This document shows positions 11,681 through 23,780 of a DNA stretch of 64,000 bases, piece after piece (the first letter of the stretch is position 1; the number at the start of each line of letters is the position of its first letter). A program made the translations under genes and the position numbers. The notes under the pieces were generated by a model, which saw only the letters and a list, made by a program, of their open reading frames with translations, was not told the origin of the DNA and did no database searches. Source of the DNA: Plutella xylostella (lineage: Eukaryota > Arthropoda > Insecta > Lepidoptera > Plutellidae); assembly GCF_932276165.1 (NCBI RefSeq), contig NC_063999.1, positions 6,760,501 to 6,824,500 on the forward strand, written 5' to 3'.

Positions 11681-12196
11681 TACAGGGTGTTGAAAAGTAA
11701 GTTCATAATTTGTTTTATTTGAAACCAAAAACCGTAGTTAATTAAAAATATATATATTTTAAGATGTGGTAGTCTGTACACTACAGGTTGTTAAAAATAA
11801 GTAAGTATTTTGAATTGAATTGAAGATCTAAAATTTACATAATTTTTTAAATCTATTTAACAAGCTTTGCAAAAAAGCGGTTAAGTGCGACTGTATCTCG
11901 CCATGAAAAAAATGAAATGTTTACTGTAGCTATGAATTTTATGCGTTACAAGTGGAATAAAATACCGCATAATATTATGTACAACTATGTAAGAGCCTAG
12001 TTTTAAAAAAAAAAATTAAGAAAATATTAAATACACAGGTTTTTTAACCCCTGAAGGAAATAGAGGGGTGTTATAAGTTTAAAGTAAGGGCTGAATTTTT
12101 TTTTTAAATTAGGCTGATAGGTAATGTATATTTTTAATGATTTTTTCAAATAGATAAATGTTATACCATTTTTAAATTGCCATAAAATTACCTATA

Positions 12197-12321
12197 GTTA
12201 TAGTTATAGAAAAGGGCAGGGCTACCAGTGCCCATTCGCCACTGCAACCTAAAAGATCTATAAATTATGACTCCCCATGCCGAGTCTCACTCTACAGGCC
12301 CAGGTCTTTTATAAACCTGAT
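12197..12321 (-). mobile_element. 5'-truncated copy of the 62-kb LINE, with 10-bp target duplication
   Basis: The sequence matches the last 125 bases of the LINE at 62160-62290, including the TATAAC tail, on the minus strand. ATTACCTATA flanks both sides (12187-12196 and 12322-12331), a clean 10-bp target-site duplication. The insertion abuts the left end of a CAGGATGTTGCAAAAAGG MITE. Confidence 0.85.
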
Positions 12322-12331
12322 ATTACCTATA

Positions 12332-12585
12332 CAGGATGTTGCAAAAAGGGTATACTGTGCCGAAAGGGTTTGACTCAGGGGTTATTCTGAACAACTTTTG
12401 TTCTCCAAGTTTTGGAAATTCTCGAAAAATAAATTCGGTCTCTATAGTAAAAAGTCACGTGATCGAATAAGTTTCTATGAAAAGGTTTTGTTACGTGAAT
12501 TTTCAAAATTGTAGAAGAAAAGTGGATCAGAATGGCACCTAAATCCACTTTTGGCTAAGCTTTATACCCTTTTTTCAATACCTTG
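12332..12585. mobile_element. CAGGATGTTGCAAAAAGG MITE, copy A
   Basis: Left end CAGGATGTTGCAAAAAGGGT and right end ACCCTTTTTTCAATACCTTG are inverted, each bordered by TA. The inside holds ACTGTGCCGAAAGGG, CTGAACAACTTTTGTTCTCC and GTCACGTGA, shared with other copies. Confidence 0.7.
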
Positions 12586-13194
12586 TATAAAATATCGTCA
12601 GCGTCACCTTAGATCGTAATCATCGTAACTCCTCGTGACCAAATTTTAGAGGAGACAAAAATACTGTTTTATTTGTAGTTCTAGTTGGCATACTACCCAC
12701 CTAAAGTTTTTTTAACTAGCCTAAAAAAGATTTGTTTAGACAGTCTACTTCTTCCTGCTCAACCGCAGCCTGAGTGCCAGTGACTCAATGACTGAAAGGA
12801 GGCCATTAGTGCTCCTAAATAAATAAAGCAGGCCTGTAGATTATCTTTCAGTGTACCGACACATCTGATTGCTGTAAGAGCCTGATAAGCTCTTCGAACG
12901 AGTCATACCTCTGTGGTGGTACGGTTTCGACCTTTCGGACAGTCAGTTTGGCATCCGAAATGCGGATTCGAATAGTGGGTACAATACTTTGCGTTCGTTC
13001 ACTGTCGGAGCAGGATAAGAACCACGGGCGAGTTGTTGCGCTGGCTGTTTGCTTAAAAATAGTAACCGCGTTCAACTCTATCCCCTAGAGGGCGAACCTT
13101 TAGGGCGGCTCTTGTATACCATCACTTGTCTTCTTATCTGCAGAAAATTGACAGAGGTCATACGTCATACGTGTCTAACAAGTACATTAAGGAT

Positions 13195-13685
13195 GCGAAA
13201 AGAGAGGGTTTGTTTTCACTGAAGAAGTTCAGTCGCGGAGTTCCACAGCGGTAGGTCTTGGACCCCTCTGCTGTGGAACTTGGCATACAACGCGGTCCTG
13301 CAAATCAAGCTCGCAAACGGCGTTAGCACAGTGCATTTTTCTAATGTCACACAGGTCGTGAGGTAGGCTGAGAGCCTCCTTCGGGGATGACATCCCAATG
13401 ATTCAGTACGAAAAAATTGCTGCAGCTGTGCTCGCCATGCAGTGCATGGGCTACTTCCGAATCTGGGGGGCTGTTGCAAAGGAGTCCGTTGCCTCTATAC
13501 GGTACGGGTTCCGTGCGATCTATGATCCTTCCGGGAGCACCTGTCTTGTCAAGTCGAAGAGAATGGCTCGTATTCGACGCAACCTGCAGTACTGGTGGGA
13601 TTGGTTGGAGGACAGGACAGCAGGAAGCTGCAGCAGCCGTCATGCTGTGATTCGACGCATAGATGCAAAAAAAAGTTGAAAGTAA
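13195..13685 (+). mobile_element. Decayed R1/I-type LINE reverse transcriptase fragment
   Basis: Broken frames give FSRGVPQR, then LGPL, then LWNLAYNAVL near 13215-13300, the RT region GVPQGSVLGPLLWN in altered form. Further along LYGTGSVRSMILPGAPV (about 13490-13545) matches the thumb motif of R1-like RTs. At least two frameshifts and a stop separate the pieces. No 3' tail was found. Confidence 0.65.
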
Positions 13686-14440
13686 CTTCATGTTAATAAA
13701 ATATTAGATCTTAATTTAACAACATAACATTGCAAAAAAAAATTAACATTGTTGAGTATGTTATTGTAATTTACTAAAGTAGTAATAAAAACAAAGGCTT
13801 ATTGCATAGTTTTCGTTCACGTTCGCCTACATCGCAGATCGCACGTTGTATATGAGAATAAAGGGTATAATTACTAAGTTTTCTTGTTTAAAAATCACGG
13901 TTTGGGGTTTAGAGGAAAACAAATGGTAAAATGCGGAATACAGTTTTTTTTTTTCGAATAAAGAGGAAAACATGTGAATTCAAAAAACGTTTCTATTGAC
14001 ACCAAAGAGTACTTTTCGCCGAGAAAAGTGGAGTTACAATGTTTGCGATCTAAAGTGATGATAGAACTAGAACTTATTTTTTCAGTTCACCTGCTGTTGA
14101 GTGAAATCGTAATTAGGTAAATGACTCCTTGACATGAAAATAACTTTTTTTTTATAATCGTTATAACAAAACCGTTTTTTTTAATACAGCAATATTTGTA
14201 GGTGTACTTACAGTGAGCAAAAGAGCGCAGCAAGGTGTAAATTTTTTGGTTTTTAAGAAACAAAAATATTATTTCTATCATATTTCAAATACACATAAGT
14301 ACTTAAAAAAAAAATACACACTCTCGCCTTGTACTAATGTACTCCCTTGCGGGGGTACTTACATGTTATTATTTTTCTGGTGACCTCCCCATATCCCTTT
14401 GCCAGCTACGTAACCTTTTGTGACACCCTGTATATGCAGA

Positions 14441-14796
14441 GTTCTGCAAACTACTGTTCTGCTTTTGAAACACCAAAAAAAAACAGGACGTCTAACTAAA
14501 AGGTCACGTGACCAAAAAAAAATTATATGAAGAAGCGTTTTTTTCATGAATATAAAAAATTACGTAGGATAAAAGTTTTTCAGAGTGACGCCTGAGTAAC
14601 GCCCTTTCGGCTAACTATACTTTTTTTATTACACGGGGGCAGAGTTTAATACAACACCCTGAACTATTAAACTCTGATAATATTTTCGCGATTTTTTTAC
14701 ATTCTGATTTCATTTCCTGGCTTAGAAATAACATCAATAACATGCTGCACACGTAGGTTTCGGCATAGTATTAAACCCTTTTTGCAACAACCTGTA
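14441..14796. mobile_element. CAGGATGTTGCAAAAAGG MITE pieces, broken copy B
   Basis: AAAAGGTCACGTGACC, CCTGAGTAACGCCCTTTCGG and, further right, AACATGCTGCACACGTAGGT then CCCTTTTTGCAACAACCTGT match parts of the family. Two copies or one rearranged copy seem to be joined. A separate right end (GTGACACCCTGTA) stands at 14420-14432. Confidence 0.5.
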
Positions 14797-15395
14797 TAAA
14801 TATCGGCACGGGTACGACTTTATATATAATTAATTATTAAATATTAAAAATACTTTCAAATAAAAATAAATATTTTCGTATCACAAAACAATATTACTTA
14901 CTTAGTATATTTTTAACAAAGTGGCATGTCTTCACTTTTATGTTTTCGAGTACTATGTTAAAATTTCATGTCATTGTCCGTAGAACGCCCCGCATACCTC
15001 AACCCCCCCTCACTAGATTTGACAGATTCTGATTTTCTTCCAGCTTTAGTGACAGCCTTAATTAACCACAATGCTTCCGATCTCATTTGACACCACTGAA
15101 GCACTTGTACCATCCAAGAGAGGGTTTATGTCAAGGGTATACTTAGAGATTGTTATAACTGACAGGAAGATAATCTAAAAGCGGCTGACTAGTTAAGGGG
15201 CGCGAGTACTCTATCAATATTAATATATGTATCAATAGGGCCATGTCTTTTATGTAGATAGTGTTACCCATATTTACAATGAAATTAACACATAATTCTT
15301 GTTCCAGGATGAAATGCAAGACGAATAGTCGCAGCAGTGCTAGTGGAGTGGCGGAGTGAAGTGAGAATCCAAATGTAGGTGTTAGGGCTGTGACG

Positions 15396-15648
15396 ATGGG
15401 GTGCACTCCGAGCATGCTGCTGGACCACAAGAGCAGGCGGCGAGACAGCGCGGGCTCTCAGGAGGCAGCCCTGGCTAAAGTGGCCCCCCTGACGACCCCC
15501 CTGGCGAAGGCCCCGCCCCCCGCGCGCGCCCCCAGGGCGTCTCTCGAGTCGGACGGGTTCAGCATACAACTGTCCAGCAAGAAGGATAGCTATGTGTCCC
15601 AGATGGGGAACAATTTCGCAACACAGCTGCATATTAAGAGGATATCTG
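15396..15648 (+). CDS. Alternative coding first exon 1 of a multi-promoter host gene (N-myristoylation-type start)
   Basis: The ATG opens a frame beginning MGCTPSMLLDHK and running 84 codons plus one base to a strong donor (TCTG then gtgagt). Met-Gly-Cys with Ser at position 6 is the classic N-myristoylation context with a neighbouring Cys suited to palmitoylation, so a membrane-tethered isoform is likely (inference). The rest is rich in Ala, Pro, Lys and Ser, with a basic patch KSRRRDS near residues 13-19, and looks disordered. The exon is much more GC-rich than its surroundings. A possible acceptor (ttcttgttccag) ends at 15307, so 15308-15395 may be 5' UTR of an exon spliced from further upstream. 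The frame ends in phase 1, matching the acceptor at 52067. PDE8 proteins also begin Met-Gly-Cys, but nothing else here supports that identity. Confidence 0.65.
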
Positions 15649-16496
15649 GTGAGTTTTGCTTGATTAGTAATGATAATTTTGCTTGATTACTGTAGGTATA
15701 TTTGTCTATCAAGCATTTGACGATATTTGTCTATCAAGCAGGATTGGGTAATAGCTTAAAAAGGAACAAAAAACTATATCATTGCTGAAAAAAAAGATTT
15801 ATACTTGAATATACAGGTAGGTTAGCAAAAGAGGCACCTACAGTCCTAACCTAACATGGCCCCAGTAAAAGTGGCATGGTTTTCAATTTATGGCCAAATT
15901 AAGATGGCCTCCAGTGTCACTGTGATGTGCCACTTATGGGACAGCCTGTATAAGACAGCTGTAACGATGTAATGTCACAAATATGGAAGTGGAAATTCAT
16001 GTTAAATATGACATTTATCCTGAGCATTTATCCTATGGAAAGTGACGTTAATTTGACACTAACATCGTCTTAATATTTGTGTCTGAATCATTTGTACTCC
16101 TGGGAGTAAGACGAAAATTCAATGAAAAAATAAGACGTATCTAGACGGCGTTTTTACGCATATTTTTTGTTGAAAGTTGAAAGAACTAAGTTTTCGTCTT
16201 TCGGCAACACCCTGTATATGAACGATTAATAATTTGCTATTGTAACCACCGCCGGGGCAAAGCTACCATGCCAAGTGGTCTTAGTTTATTTATTTCTTTA
16301 ACTATTTTATGTAGAGCCATAAAATGCCTACATGAAACGCCTGACTTAACTGTATTGCAATGTGTCACTTAGGGTAGCTGCTTACAAAAGATTTTATAAA
16401 ACAAATATGAACAAAAGTCCAGCTTCTACTTATGTTTGATATAATAATACACTCACAAGCAAGTTCCCCAATTTTTTATTTATTTTTTAATCACAA

Positions 16497-16884
16497 TGAT
16501 GGTCTCACAATGATTCCCTGGGAGAGGGGCCGCTGTCTGGTGTGGGACGCGACGTGCGTCTGCACCGTTCGCTCCGTCTCACGTGGCTTCCACTTCACTG
16601 ACTCCTGGCGCAGCTGCAGAAGAGGCTGCGAGATTGAAGTGCCAAAAGTACGGTCCGCTATTGGGCAGTTACATTTTTCCCCCCTTGCTCTGGAGACCAC
16701 GGGTGTGTGGGGAGTACAGGGCAAGGCCTTTGTAAAGGAAATAGGACGCCGCTTGAGGAACCGCGGTCTTGACTTCCCTCTGGGGCATATCTCATGCAGA
16801 GGATCTCCTTGGCGGTTCAGCGTGGAAACGCTGCAAGCGTCTTGGGGACCTTTGGGTCGGATATGGCCCGAGTCGGATTGCTAG
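16497..16884 (+). mobile_element. Fragment of a LINE-like ORF, probably its C-terminal endonuclease-like part
   Basis: The frame reads DGLTMIPWERGRCLVWDATC and later VETTGVWG and EIGRRLR, a pattern I associate with a widespread retroelement protein whose PD...D core resembles a restriction-like endonuclease. The N-terminal part is missing. A frameshift seems to have replaced the normal AQ-rich stretch after VRSVSR. Family naming is from memory of the motif and is uncertain; that it is element-derived is more secure. Confidence 0.5.
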
Positions 16885-17902
16885 TGTTGGAATGTCATTG
16901 AAGAAATGACATTTAATCATATTTTTAAATTATTATTTTACATTATTGTTGACATTTATTTTAATTATTTTTGTGACTTAGATTTAATATTATTTTTTTG
17001 ATGTAAGTATAATAAGTTTTAATTTGATTTTATTTTAATTTTAATGTATTATTATTATCTTTTGCATGAATAAATCACAATGTTCGATCATATTTTAGTA
17101 AGTACCATATAGAGGAAATAAGTGCATGTTCTCGTTTAAGTTTAGTAATTGTTTTGTTTCAATAAAAGACAGCCTTTAGGTATTTGAAGAAGTTGGCAAA
17201 TTGACACAACCTGCTTAGTCCAGTGTGCACAAGTACCGACAGCAAAATAAAAGAAAATTTACCATTATAACACAATAATAATGACTTTATTCATAAAGTT
17301 GAATTCAAGCTAAGTTAGTAACTTAACATTAAACAGCACCCAAAAAATAAGTAAAAATAATATTTGTTTACTTACAAATATTATTTCAATTTTTTTTGTC
17401 TCATACACTCCGTGCAGAACTACACAGAGTTTTTTTGTAAACATTCATTTTGTATGCAAAAAGGATCACATGAATTTTGTATGGAGATTTCAATTAAGTA
17501 TATTTAAAACGTAAAAGATCTTTTTAGCAGAAAAAAAACTTACTATAAGTTTGCAAGAAGTTTATAAAGCTTAAATTTACAATCAATTTTGACATCATAC
17601 TCAAACGAAAACTCCCTCATTATAAAACTTTGAGCTTTATAAACAGCAATATATTTGCTCTCCCTTTCTGACCATACCCTCTCGGAACTTTCTACCTCTA
17701 TACCTAACTGTGGGTAGCTTTCAGACCGTAATGAAGGCCAAATCCAATCGAAACACCATTTAGACCTAAACTTGCCCACCCTTGGGGCCGCTACGACACT
17801 TACCGTAGTTTATTGCTATTGCCATGTAGGTAGTGGCTGTAGGTAGGTTGTGTGTAATACTGAAATAGCATAAGCTTTCTCTTATGTTGGCCATAATTTA
17901 TA

Positions 17903-18052
17903 CAGGATGTTGCAAAAAACGGTATGCTAAGCCGAAAGGGGGTGACTCAGGTGAATCAGGCGAATTTCCAAAACTCGTAGAACAAAAGTTGTTTAGAATG
18001 ACCCCCTGAGTCACCCCCTTTCGGCTTAGTATACCCATTTAGCAACATCCTG
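17903..18052. mobile_element. CAGGATGTTGCAAAAAGG MITE, copy C (150 bp)
   Basis: CAGGATGTTGCAAAAAACGG and CCCATTTAGCAACATCCTG are the inverted ends, bordered by TA. Inner arms AAGCCGAAAGGGGGTGACTC / GAGTCACCCCCTTTCGGCTT extend the pairing, so single strands fold into a long hairpin. Confidence 0.8.
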
Positions 18053-19077
18053 TATGTACATATGCTAGCGGGTCAGTCACTTTTCAGGAAACTATATGAA
18101 GTTGATTCAGGTTTATGAAGCGAAAATTGAATTAATATGTCACTGCGTGAATGATTAATATTGATTAATACATTCCCCTCAGGGCTTTAATTATGAAGTT
18201 GCCAATTTTCAGTTTAAAATCCATGCCATACACTGCACTTTCATCAACACAGAATAATTTTTAAGTAAAGCTAGATTATGGGTGCTTCTTAAAAAGGTAC
18301 GGTTCGTCGAACTTATATACAAAAAGTTCTTGATTTTTCACTATTGATATAATATAGTACATATTTGTATGGGACAATCTTACAAAGGATTTAAGGAACC
18401 TATTTATAATTATGTTGTTTAAACATCATCTATGTGGACAATTAGGGCGTAAATGACTAAACCCATGGACTTTCAGTTTAAAAACATGACTTCGTTTGCT
18501 CATATATTGGATTGTAACTTTTCTATAGCAATCTTCATTTTGAATTCGGCATCATATTATACACTATTCAGCGGCGACTATTAACTTCCTTCTTGCTTCG
18601 AGTTAACTCAAAAGCATTACCTTACTTGTTTGGAATACTCTACAACTTGGTCGTAGAAGTTTGTGTATTGTACCTATTATTTGACGACCGTGTTTGGGGA
18701 CTTCATAATCGTAGCGAAGTTGCAGTCGAACCGGGGCATAGCCGACCGTTCAGTAATTAGAAACTTGTTCTATCTTGTTCCGAAACTACGGCTTTCCTAG
18801 AACATTATTGGGAACTGGTTGAGTATATTTAAAGCGGGAATGAAAGAATATTTAGAAAAAATATAAGGTATTTTTGAGTTTTATAAATGAGAACGTGGAG
18901 CTTCATTATGGATTAGCGCTGTGATGGTCTGAAATTGTCGTTGAGTAGAACATAAATTGACGTTTAGGTAGATTTACTAAATTAAAAATTAGTGATAAAC
19001 TATTTACGGGCCTATTTAGTGGTCTAACGCATTCCAAAACACAATTCATAAAGAGAATTTGTTAGATATGTTATACA

Positions 19078-19164
19078 TGTCGCAGGCATCTGGTTTAACA
19101 GCGCCATCCAATGAACGGGCTAGTGGTTCAATCAAAAAGGAGATTAAACCAGATGCCTGCGACA
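19078..19164. mobile_element. TGTCGCAGGCATCTGG element, minimal deletion copy
   Basis: TGTCGCAGGCATCTGGTTTA on the left, ACCAGATGCCTGCGACA on the right, with TACA on both sides. The inside is only the right-arm block GCGCCATCCAATGAACGGGC and GTGGTTCAATCAAAAAGGAG of the larger element at 35622. Confidence 0.75.
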
Positions 19165-19964
19165 TACACACAGCGTAATTCAAATACACTCACGAGCAAT
19201 GAAAAGGTTCCACTCAGAAAAGCACCAAATTACACCTAAACGGAAAAGTTTAGCTTAATAACTCCTTCTGCAACATTAAAGTGCATTAAACAGAGCATCA
19301 TGATATTACCAACTAAAAACAATAATATTTTATTAAAATTTTAAATGAAATCTTTGAATAAATTGGGTTTCTTTGGTGTATGAATTTTGTGAGTGGAGCC
19401 TTTTCATTGCCCGTGAGTGTATAAAAAAATGTTTGCTATTCAAAAAGTACTTAGCTAATTTATATTTATTGTCGTTGGTATGTTTTGTATCTATGTTCAC
19501 ATGTTGTAGGTACTTATATAGGTTAAATATCAATCTCAATTTTTCTCGAAGGTTGACGTAAGTGCACTCTGCATGCTTTTAGCTATTGTTAAGGTAACTT
19601 TAAAAATGTCTCGCAAAGTCAATGAAAGGTACATTCATATAAAAACGGTTTCGTTATAGTCAAGAGAAAGCTTTCTGTTTTTTCAAATGTACATACCATG
19701 AAATAAAAAAGGAACCGTCTTACTCCAAAATATACGTATTTTAAAAATGTTGGTGCTTCATTATATTGCTATATCATACTGAAGTATGATATGCGTTCTA
19801 CTATGGGTACTAGAGGATAAGTAACGCGTAGACTAAGCTGCTGATGTTGCTCTACTAAGTTTTAAGGCAAAATACACGTATCCTGTAAACAAAGTGAAAG
19901 CCAGATCAATATTATCTTATTTATTTCATACCTACCTATACATATCTGACTGCCTTTGAGAATT

Positions 19965-21060
19965 GTGATGTCGGGGTGCATCTGCATACCAGAACAGACG
20001 GGAGATTATTTAACATCGGTCTCCTAAAGTCAAAAAGACTACGCCTAGACTTAATTGCTAGAGAACTGTTATATGCTGATGATGCTGCACTTGTCGCAAA
20101 CTCAGAAAATGAGCTTCAGGAGCTGTTGACGAGGTTTAGCAAGGCATGTCACTTATTTTCAATGAGTATCAATCCCAAGAAGACTGTGGTCATGGTGCAA
20201 AGTATGGATCGGCCGCCTAAGATCACACTCGAGGGCGCTGTCCTTGATGTCGTGGATCACTTCTGCTACCTCGGTTCAATAACCACATCAGCTCTGACAA
20301 CTGACAAGGAAATAGACTCTCGGATTGGCAAAGCATCGACCTCATTTGGAAAGCTTTATACTCGCGTATGGAGAAACTCAAAGCTCATCACTCACACCAA
20401 AGTCCTTGTATACCAGACTTGCGTCCTAAGTATACTATTGTACGCTTCGGAAACATGGACTACCTATGCTAAACAAGAACGCAAACTTAATGCTTTCCAT
20501 ATGCGTTGCCTAAGATCTATCCTTGGAGTAACGTGGGAGGACAAAGTGACAAATCGGAATGTCCTGGAGAAGACGCGTTGTTGCAGTATAACAGCCATCC
20601 TAAAGCAACGTCGTCTCCGCTGGCTCGGTCATGTCCACCGAATGGATTCTGGGAGGTTGCCACGCCAAGTAATGCTGGGACAGATCGCTGATACCAAACG
20701 ACCAGTGGGAAGACCAGCACTTCGCTTTAAAGACTGCTGCAAGCGTGACATGCATAGTTTCGGATTACAGACAAACAGCTGGGAAACACGCGCCGAAATG
20801 AGACCTGAATGGCGCCGCGATATTCAAGCAGGCATGGCGAAGCATGATGAAGACTGGCTTGAAAATCTAAAGCAGAAAAGAATTCGCCGTGCTATGTCTC
20901 CTCCGTTGGAATCGCGTTACGTCTGCAACCATTGTGGCAAAAAATGTCGTGCTGCTATTGGACTATACAGCCATCAACGACGGTGCGGCCGTCGTAACTC
21001 ATAACCCACGAGTGCTGCAACAATCATCTATATAGATGCTGTGGCCAATGATGATGATGA
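19965..21060 (+). mobile_element. 5'-truncated non-LTR retrotransposon with ATGATG tail
   Basis: The element contains the 342-codon RT frame and ends shortly after the stop in an (ATG)n run near 21050-21062, a short microsatellite tail like those of RTE-type LINEs. Only the C-terminal part of the RT is present, so the 5' part was lost at insertion or later. Confidence 0.8.
19976..21004 (+). CDS. Reverse transcriptase C-terminal region with CCHC zinc finger (LINE remnant)
   Basis: Residues 33-36 are the catalytic YADD box of a reverse transcriptase. The conserved SINPKKT and YLGSI stretches follow, then the thumb-like region with LLYASETW and RLRWLGHVHRMD, all hallmarks of LINE proteins of this type. 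The C-terminus carries a zinc finger with C317, C320, H333 and C337. The first Met is probably internal, since fingers and palm motifs before YADD are missing. The frame is otherwise intact to the stop, which points to a fairly young but truncated copy. Clade placement (RTE-related) rests on the ATGATG tail and the thumb motif. Confidence 0.85.
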   Translation: MHLHTRTDGRLFNIGLLKSKRLRLDLIARELLYADDAALVANSENELQELLTRFSKACHLFSMSINPKKTVVMVQSMDRPPKITLEGAVLDVVDHFCYLGSITTSALTTDKEIDSRIGKASTSFGKLYTRVWRNSKLITHTKVLVYQTCVLSILLYASETWTTYAKQERKLNAFHMRCLRSILGVTWEDKVTNRNVLEKTRCCSITAILKQRRLRWLGHVHRMDSGRLPRQVMLGQIADTKRPVGRPALRFKDCCKRDMHSFGLQTNSWETRAEMRPEWRRDIQAGMAKHDEDWLENLKQKRIRRAMSPPLESRYVCNHCGKKCRAAIGLYSHQRRCGRRNS

Positions 21061-21064
21061 TATA

Positions 21065-22130
21065 CATATCTAGACAAACCATTCGTATGAACAAATTAAA
21101 CGTACACAGCGACGCTACCGCGTTTAAAAAAAATAAAAATCTCAAAGTGGATGAAAAAAAAGAGAAATCAGGTTCACATTTTCTCATGAAACGCTTGAAT
21201 CGAGCTCGCAATGAAATTCCTCTGGGAGGAGCACGGCTTAATAACTTTCATTGTTATCAAACTCCCTCTAATCATTACACTTTGTCCCTTTTACAGAAAT
21301 GTTTGTCTTCTGTAATGGAATAAAAGTATCGGGCTCGCTCGGGCCGATTTTAAAAGCCTACTTTGTTCAGTTTCAGGGATCCGCACTGGAAATAGGACGT
21401 TGTTGGTTATTTTTGCAACTTTTCGTGTATGTTTCTTATTCCTAGGTACAGAGTATAGGTACATTGTATCACGCAGTCATTATCATGTGAGTCCCAATTT
21501 AATGAATAGTAATTAAGAACTAATTTGATGTCGAATAAAACCTACAAATTTAAATCGGTAGAACTGCTGATAAGATTTTTATGAGGTAAGTATTGCTACG
21601 AACAAAGAGAGAAGTGAAGATTTGTAATTGGCTTAAAGTTATCTATATAAGTTACACTTACTTTCATTTATTGTGCTGTATATCTTCCAAATAAAATAAA
21701 ATTAAAATTAATAAATAAACACTTTCGATTACTTAATCATATAGACTTAACATAAAATTCCAGTGAAAACCAGCAATGAGTGATAAATTATACATAATTA
21801 CCCAATTAGTAAAGATGAAAATACTTATAATTAACTAGCTACGAGTCGCAAATGAAATTTGAGGTCTTCCGTGAAACCTATTGTGGTGGGTACTCCTGTA
21901 ATTATTTTACGGAACCTCAATATCAAATAACGTAAAGACTAAGTCTATTTGCAAACGTACTTGGTTATCAAAAATTCATTTTGAAAAAAAGGCTATTTTC
22001 GTCCACTTTTATTAATATCTGTTAAAACTTCCACAACGATTGCTTGATTAAGTAAGCAAGATTTGTGATTGACTTAGGTTCGGTTATTGAAATATAAATA
22101 TACTTAATATTGTAATCTCCGAGGCAAGCT
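21065..22130. other. Non-coding DNA without recognised gene
   Basis: Short frames only. No terminal repeats seen. Confidence 0.4.
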
Positions 22131-22133
22131 CTA

Positions 22134-22244
22134 AAGGCGCCGACACACTAGCGGACGCGGCTTACGAACGCGGCTGACGTCCCAAAAGACCGTGCACACT
22201 ATCAGTAGCGGATGACAGCCGCGTCCGCTAGTGTGTCGCTGCCT
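22134..22244. mobile_element. GACACACTAGCGGACGCGGC MITE
   Basis: CGACACACTAGCGGACGCGG on the left is mirrored by CCGCGTCCGCTAGTGTGTCG on the right, with an inner second pair around GGCTGACGTCC. About 110 bases, GC-rich. Confidence 0.75.
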
Positions 22245-22284
22245 AAAGTAGTCCACTTTTTGAACGCTTTTTGAGTTGACCCCC

Positions 22285-22448
22285 CGTTCCCACTATGTCG
22301 TCGGTCGGCTCGATTTTTTATTAAGTGTGTATTTTTTATGCGATTTACATAAAAAACACACGTCGGACATGTGTCAGCTTCATATAAAATGTTCTGCCAC
22401 TAAGACTGACGATAAAAAATCGTTCCGACACACAATATAGTGGGAACG
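22285..22448. mobile_element. CGTTCCCACTAT MITE
   Basis: CGTTCCCACTATGTCGTCGG on the left and CACACAATATAGTGGGAACG on the right are inverted; inner parts TCGATTTTTTATT / GACGATAAAAAATCG also pair. Directly to its right another GC-rich repeat begins. Confidence 0.7.
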
Positions 22449-22454
22449 AGCTCT

Positions 22455-22580
22455 GGCCCTGTAGCACGAGGCGCTATTAGGACGTCACAAAAGTTCTCCG
22501 TTGCGCTCGCTCTTGAGGCTGCGCAATATGAGTGACCGCGATGGGAAATTTTTGTGTTTTGCCCCGTACTAGCCCTTATG
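22455..22580. mobile_element. GTACTAGCCC/GTCACAAAAGTTCT MITE relative
   Basis: GGACGTCACAAAAGTTCTCC, TTGAGGCTGCGCAATATGAG and CCCCGTACTAGCCCTT share blocks with the element at 28036-28210. The left end is changed. Confidence 0.55.
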
Positions 22581-22584
22581 ATGG

Positions 22585-23780
22585 TGATAATGAATCAGTC
22601 ATCTCAACACGTTATACAATTTCGTAAAACTTGCCACTAGATGGCGTCACTGTCGCGCATATCCTTCACCGTGTTATCACCTCTTATCAACCTAAACTAT
22701 GCCTATACGGTACACACAACACACGACATTATATGTACTACCACGTTGCCTTTTTTATGCCACTCATTATATTAGAAATGCCAATACCATAGCAGTTTTT
22801 ACGCATGATGAAAAATAATCAAAAAATCTTAATTCAAAATTATTTTATTTGCAAGAAACTTATTACTAATATATGATTTAACTTCTATGTTTATCACTAT
22901 GATATGAGATACACAGAGTGTAGCAAAAGTGATACCTACCAGTAAGCGGTAAGGGGGTATATCTGGCGGTCATTATCTACATATATAGACAACTTACGAA
23001 AATTCTAAGTCATGCAAGACTTATGGGTAAGTACGTACCTAGAATTTCCTTTTTCTTTTCACGAATTTTTTGGATTTATATAACGTTTATACAATGTCCA
23101 CCTGCTTTTGACTTACTATATACTATACACTGTTATTATTACAACCTGTAGAAGATTGTGACAGATATAATTCAGCCAATGATTTCAAAACAATTGATGG
23201 CTACTTTAAAATGATAAGTGACTGATTACGGGTACGATTGTAATCAATAGAATTCCGTAATCAAGTTATTGCAAAGTATGACAATTATAGCAATTTTCCC
23301 ACAGTTTAGTGAGAAAAAAATTACAAGTCACGGTTGATTCAATTACTGGAAAAGTGCATACTAGAATAAGTAATTATATCTATCAAGATATTTAATAATA
23401 TTGTGAAAATAACTTCTCATTATAATATAATAATTATGTACTTACTGAAAACCAAACATATTCAGGGTGTCCCAAAAGTCAACGTCATCCCTTGGAGGGC
23501 TGATTATACGGTGTGCATTGCATGTATGAGTATACCCTCTGTATAACTTTAGTTTAGTCTTAGTTTATACCCCCAGTACCTACGTTGGGTGGGTCGCAGC
23601 ATTTAGGCTACTAAACATTTCGCTCAGGTCGTAGTCGCAGCTGAAGTGTGACATTCACCTATGTGAAGTACTGATAAAATTCCACCCTGTATACATAATG
23701 TACTGCTTTGAGAGAAAAGATGTCAAACAGTAATAATAATAACTACTTATACTTAGGCATTCCTGGCTTCAGCACGTGAA
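22585..23780. other. Non-coding DNA with two TA-flanked repeat ends
   Basis: CAGGGTGTCCCAAAAGTCAA at 23464 and CCACCCTGTA at 23682 face each other with TA flanks and may delimit a 220-bp MITE. No gene seen. Confidence 0.4.

Noticed and set aside
12848..13075. 75-codon minus-strand frame with a plausible peptide
   Set aside because: The peptide looks protein-like (KVETVPPQRYDSFEELIRLL) but I could not link it to a family or to the adjacent LINE fragment, so it is not listed as a gene.
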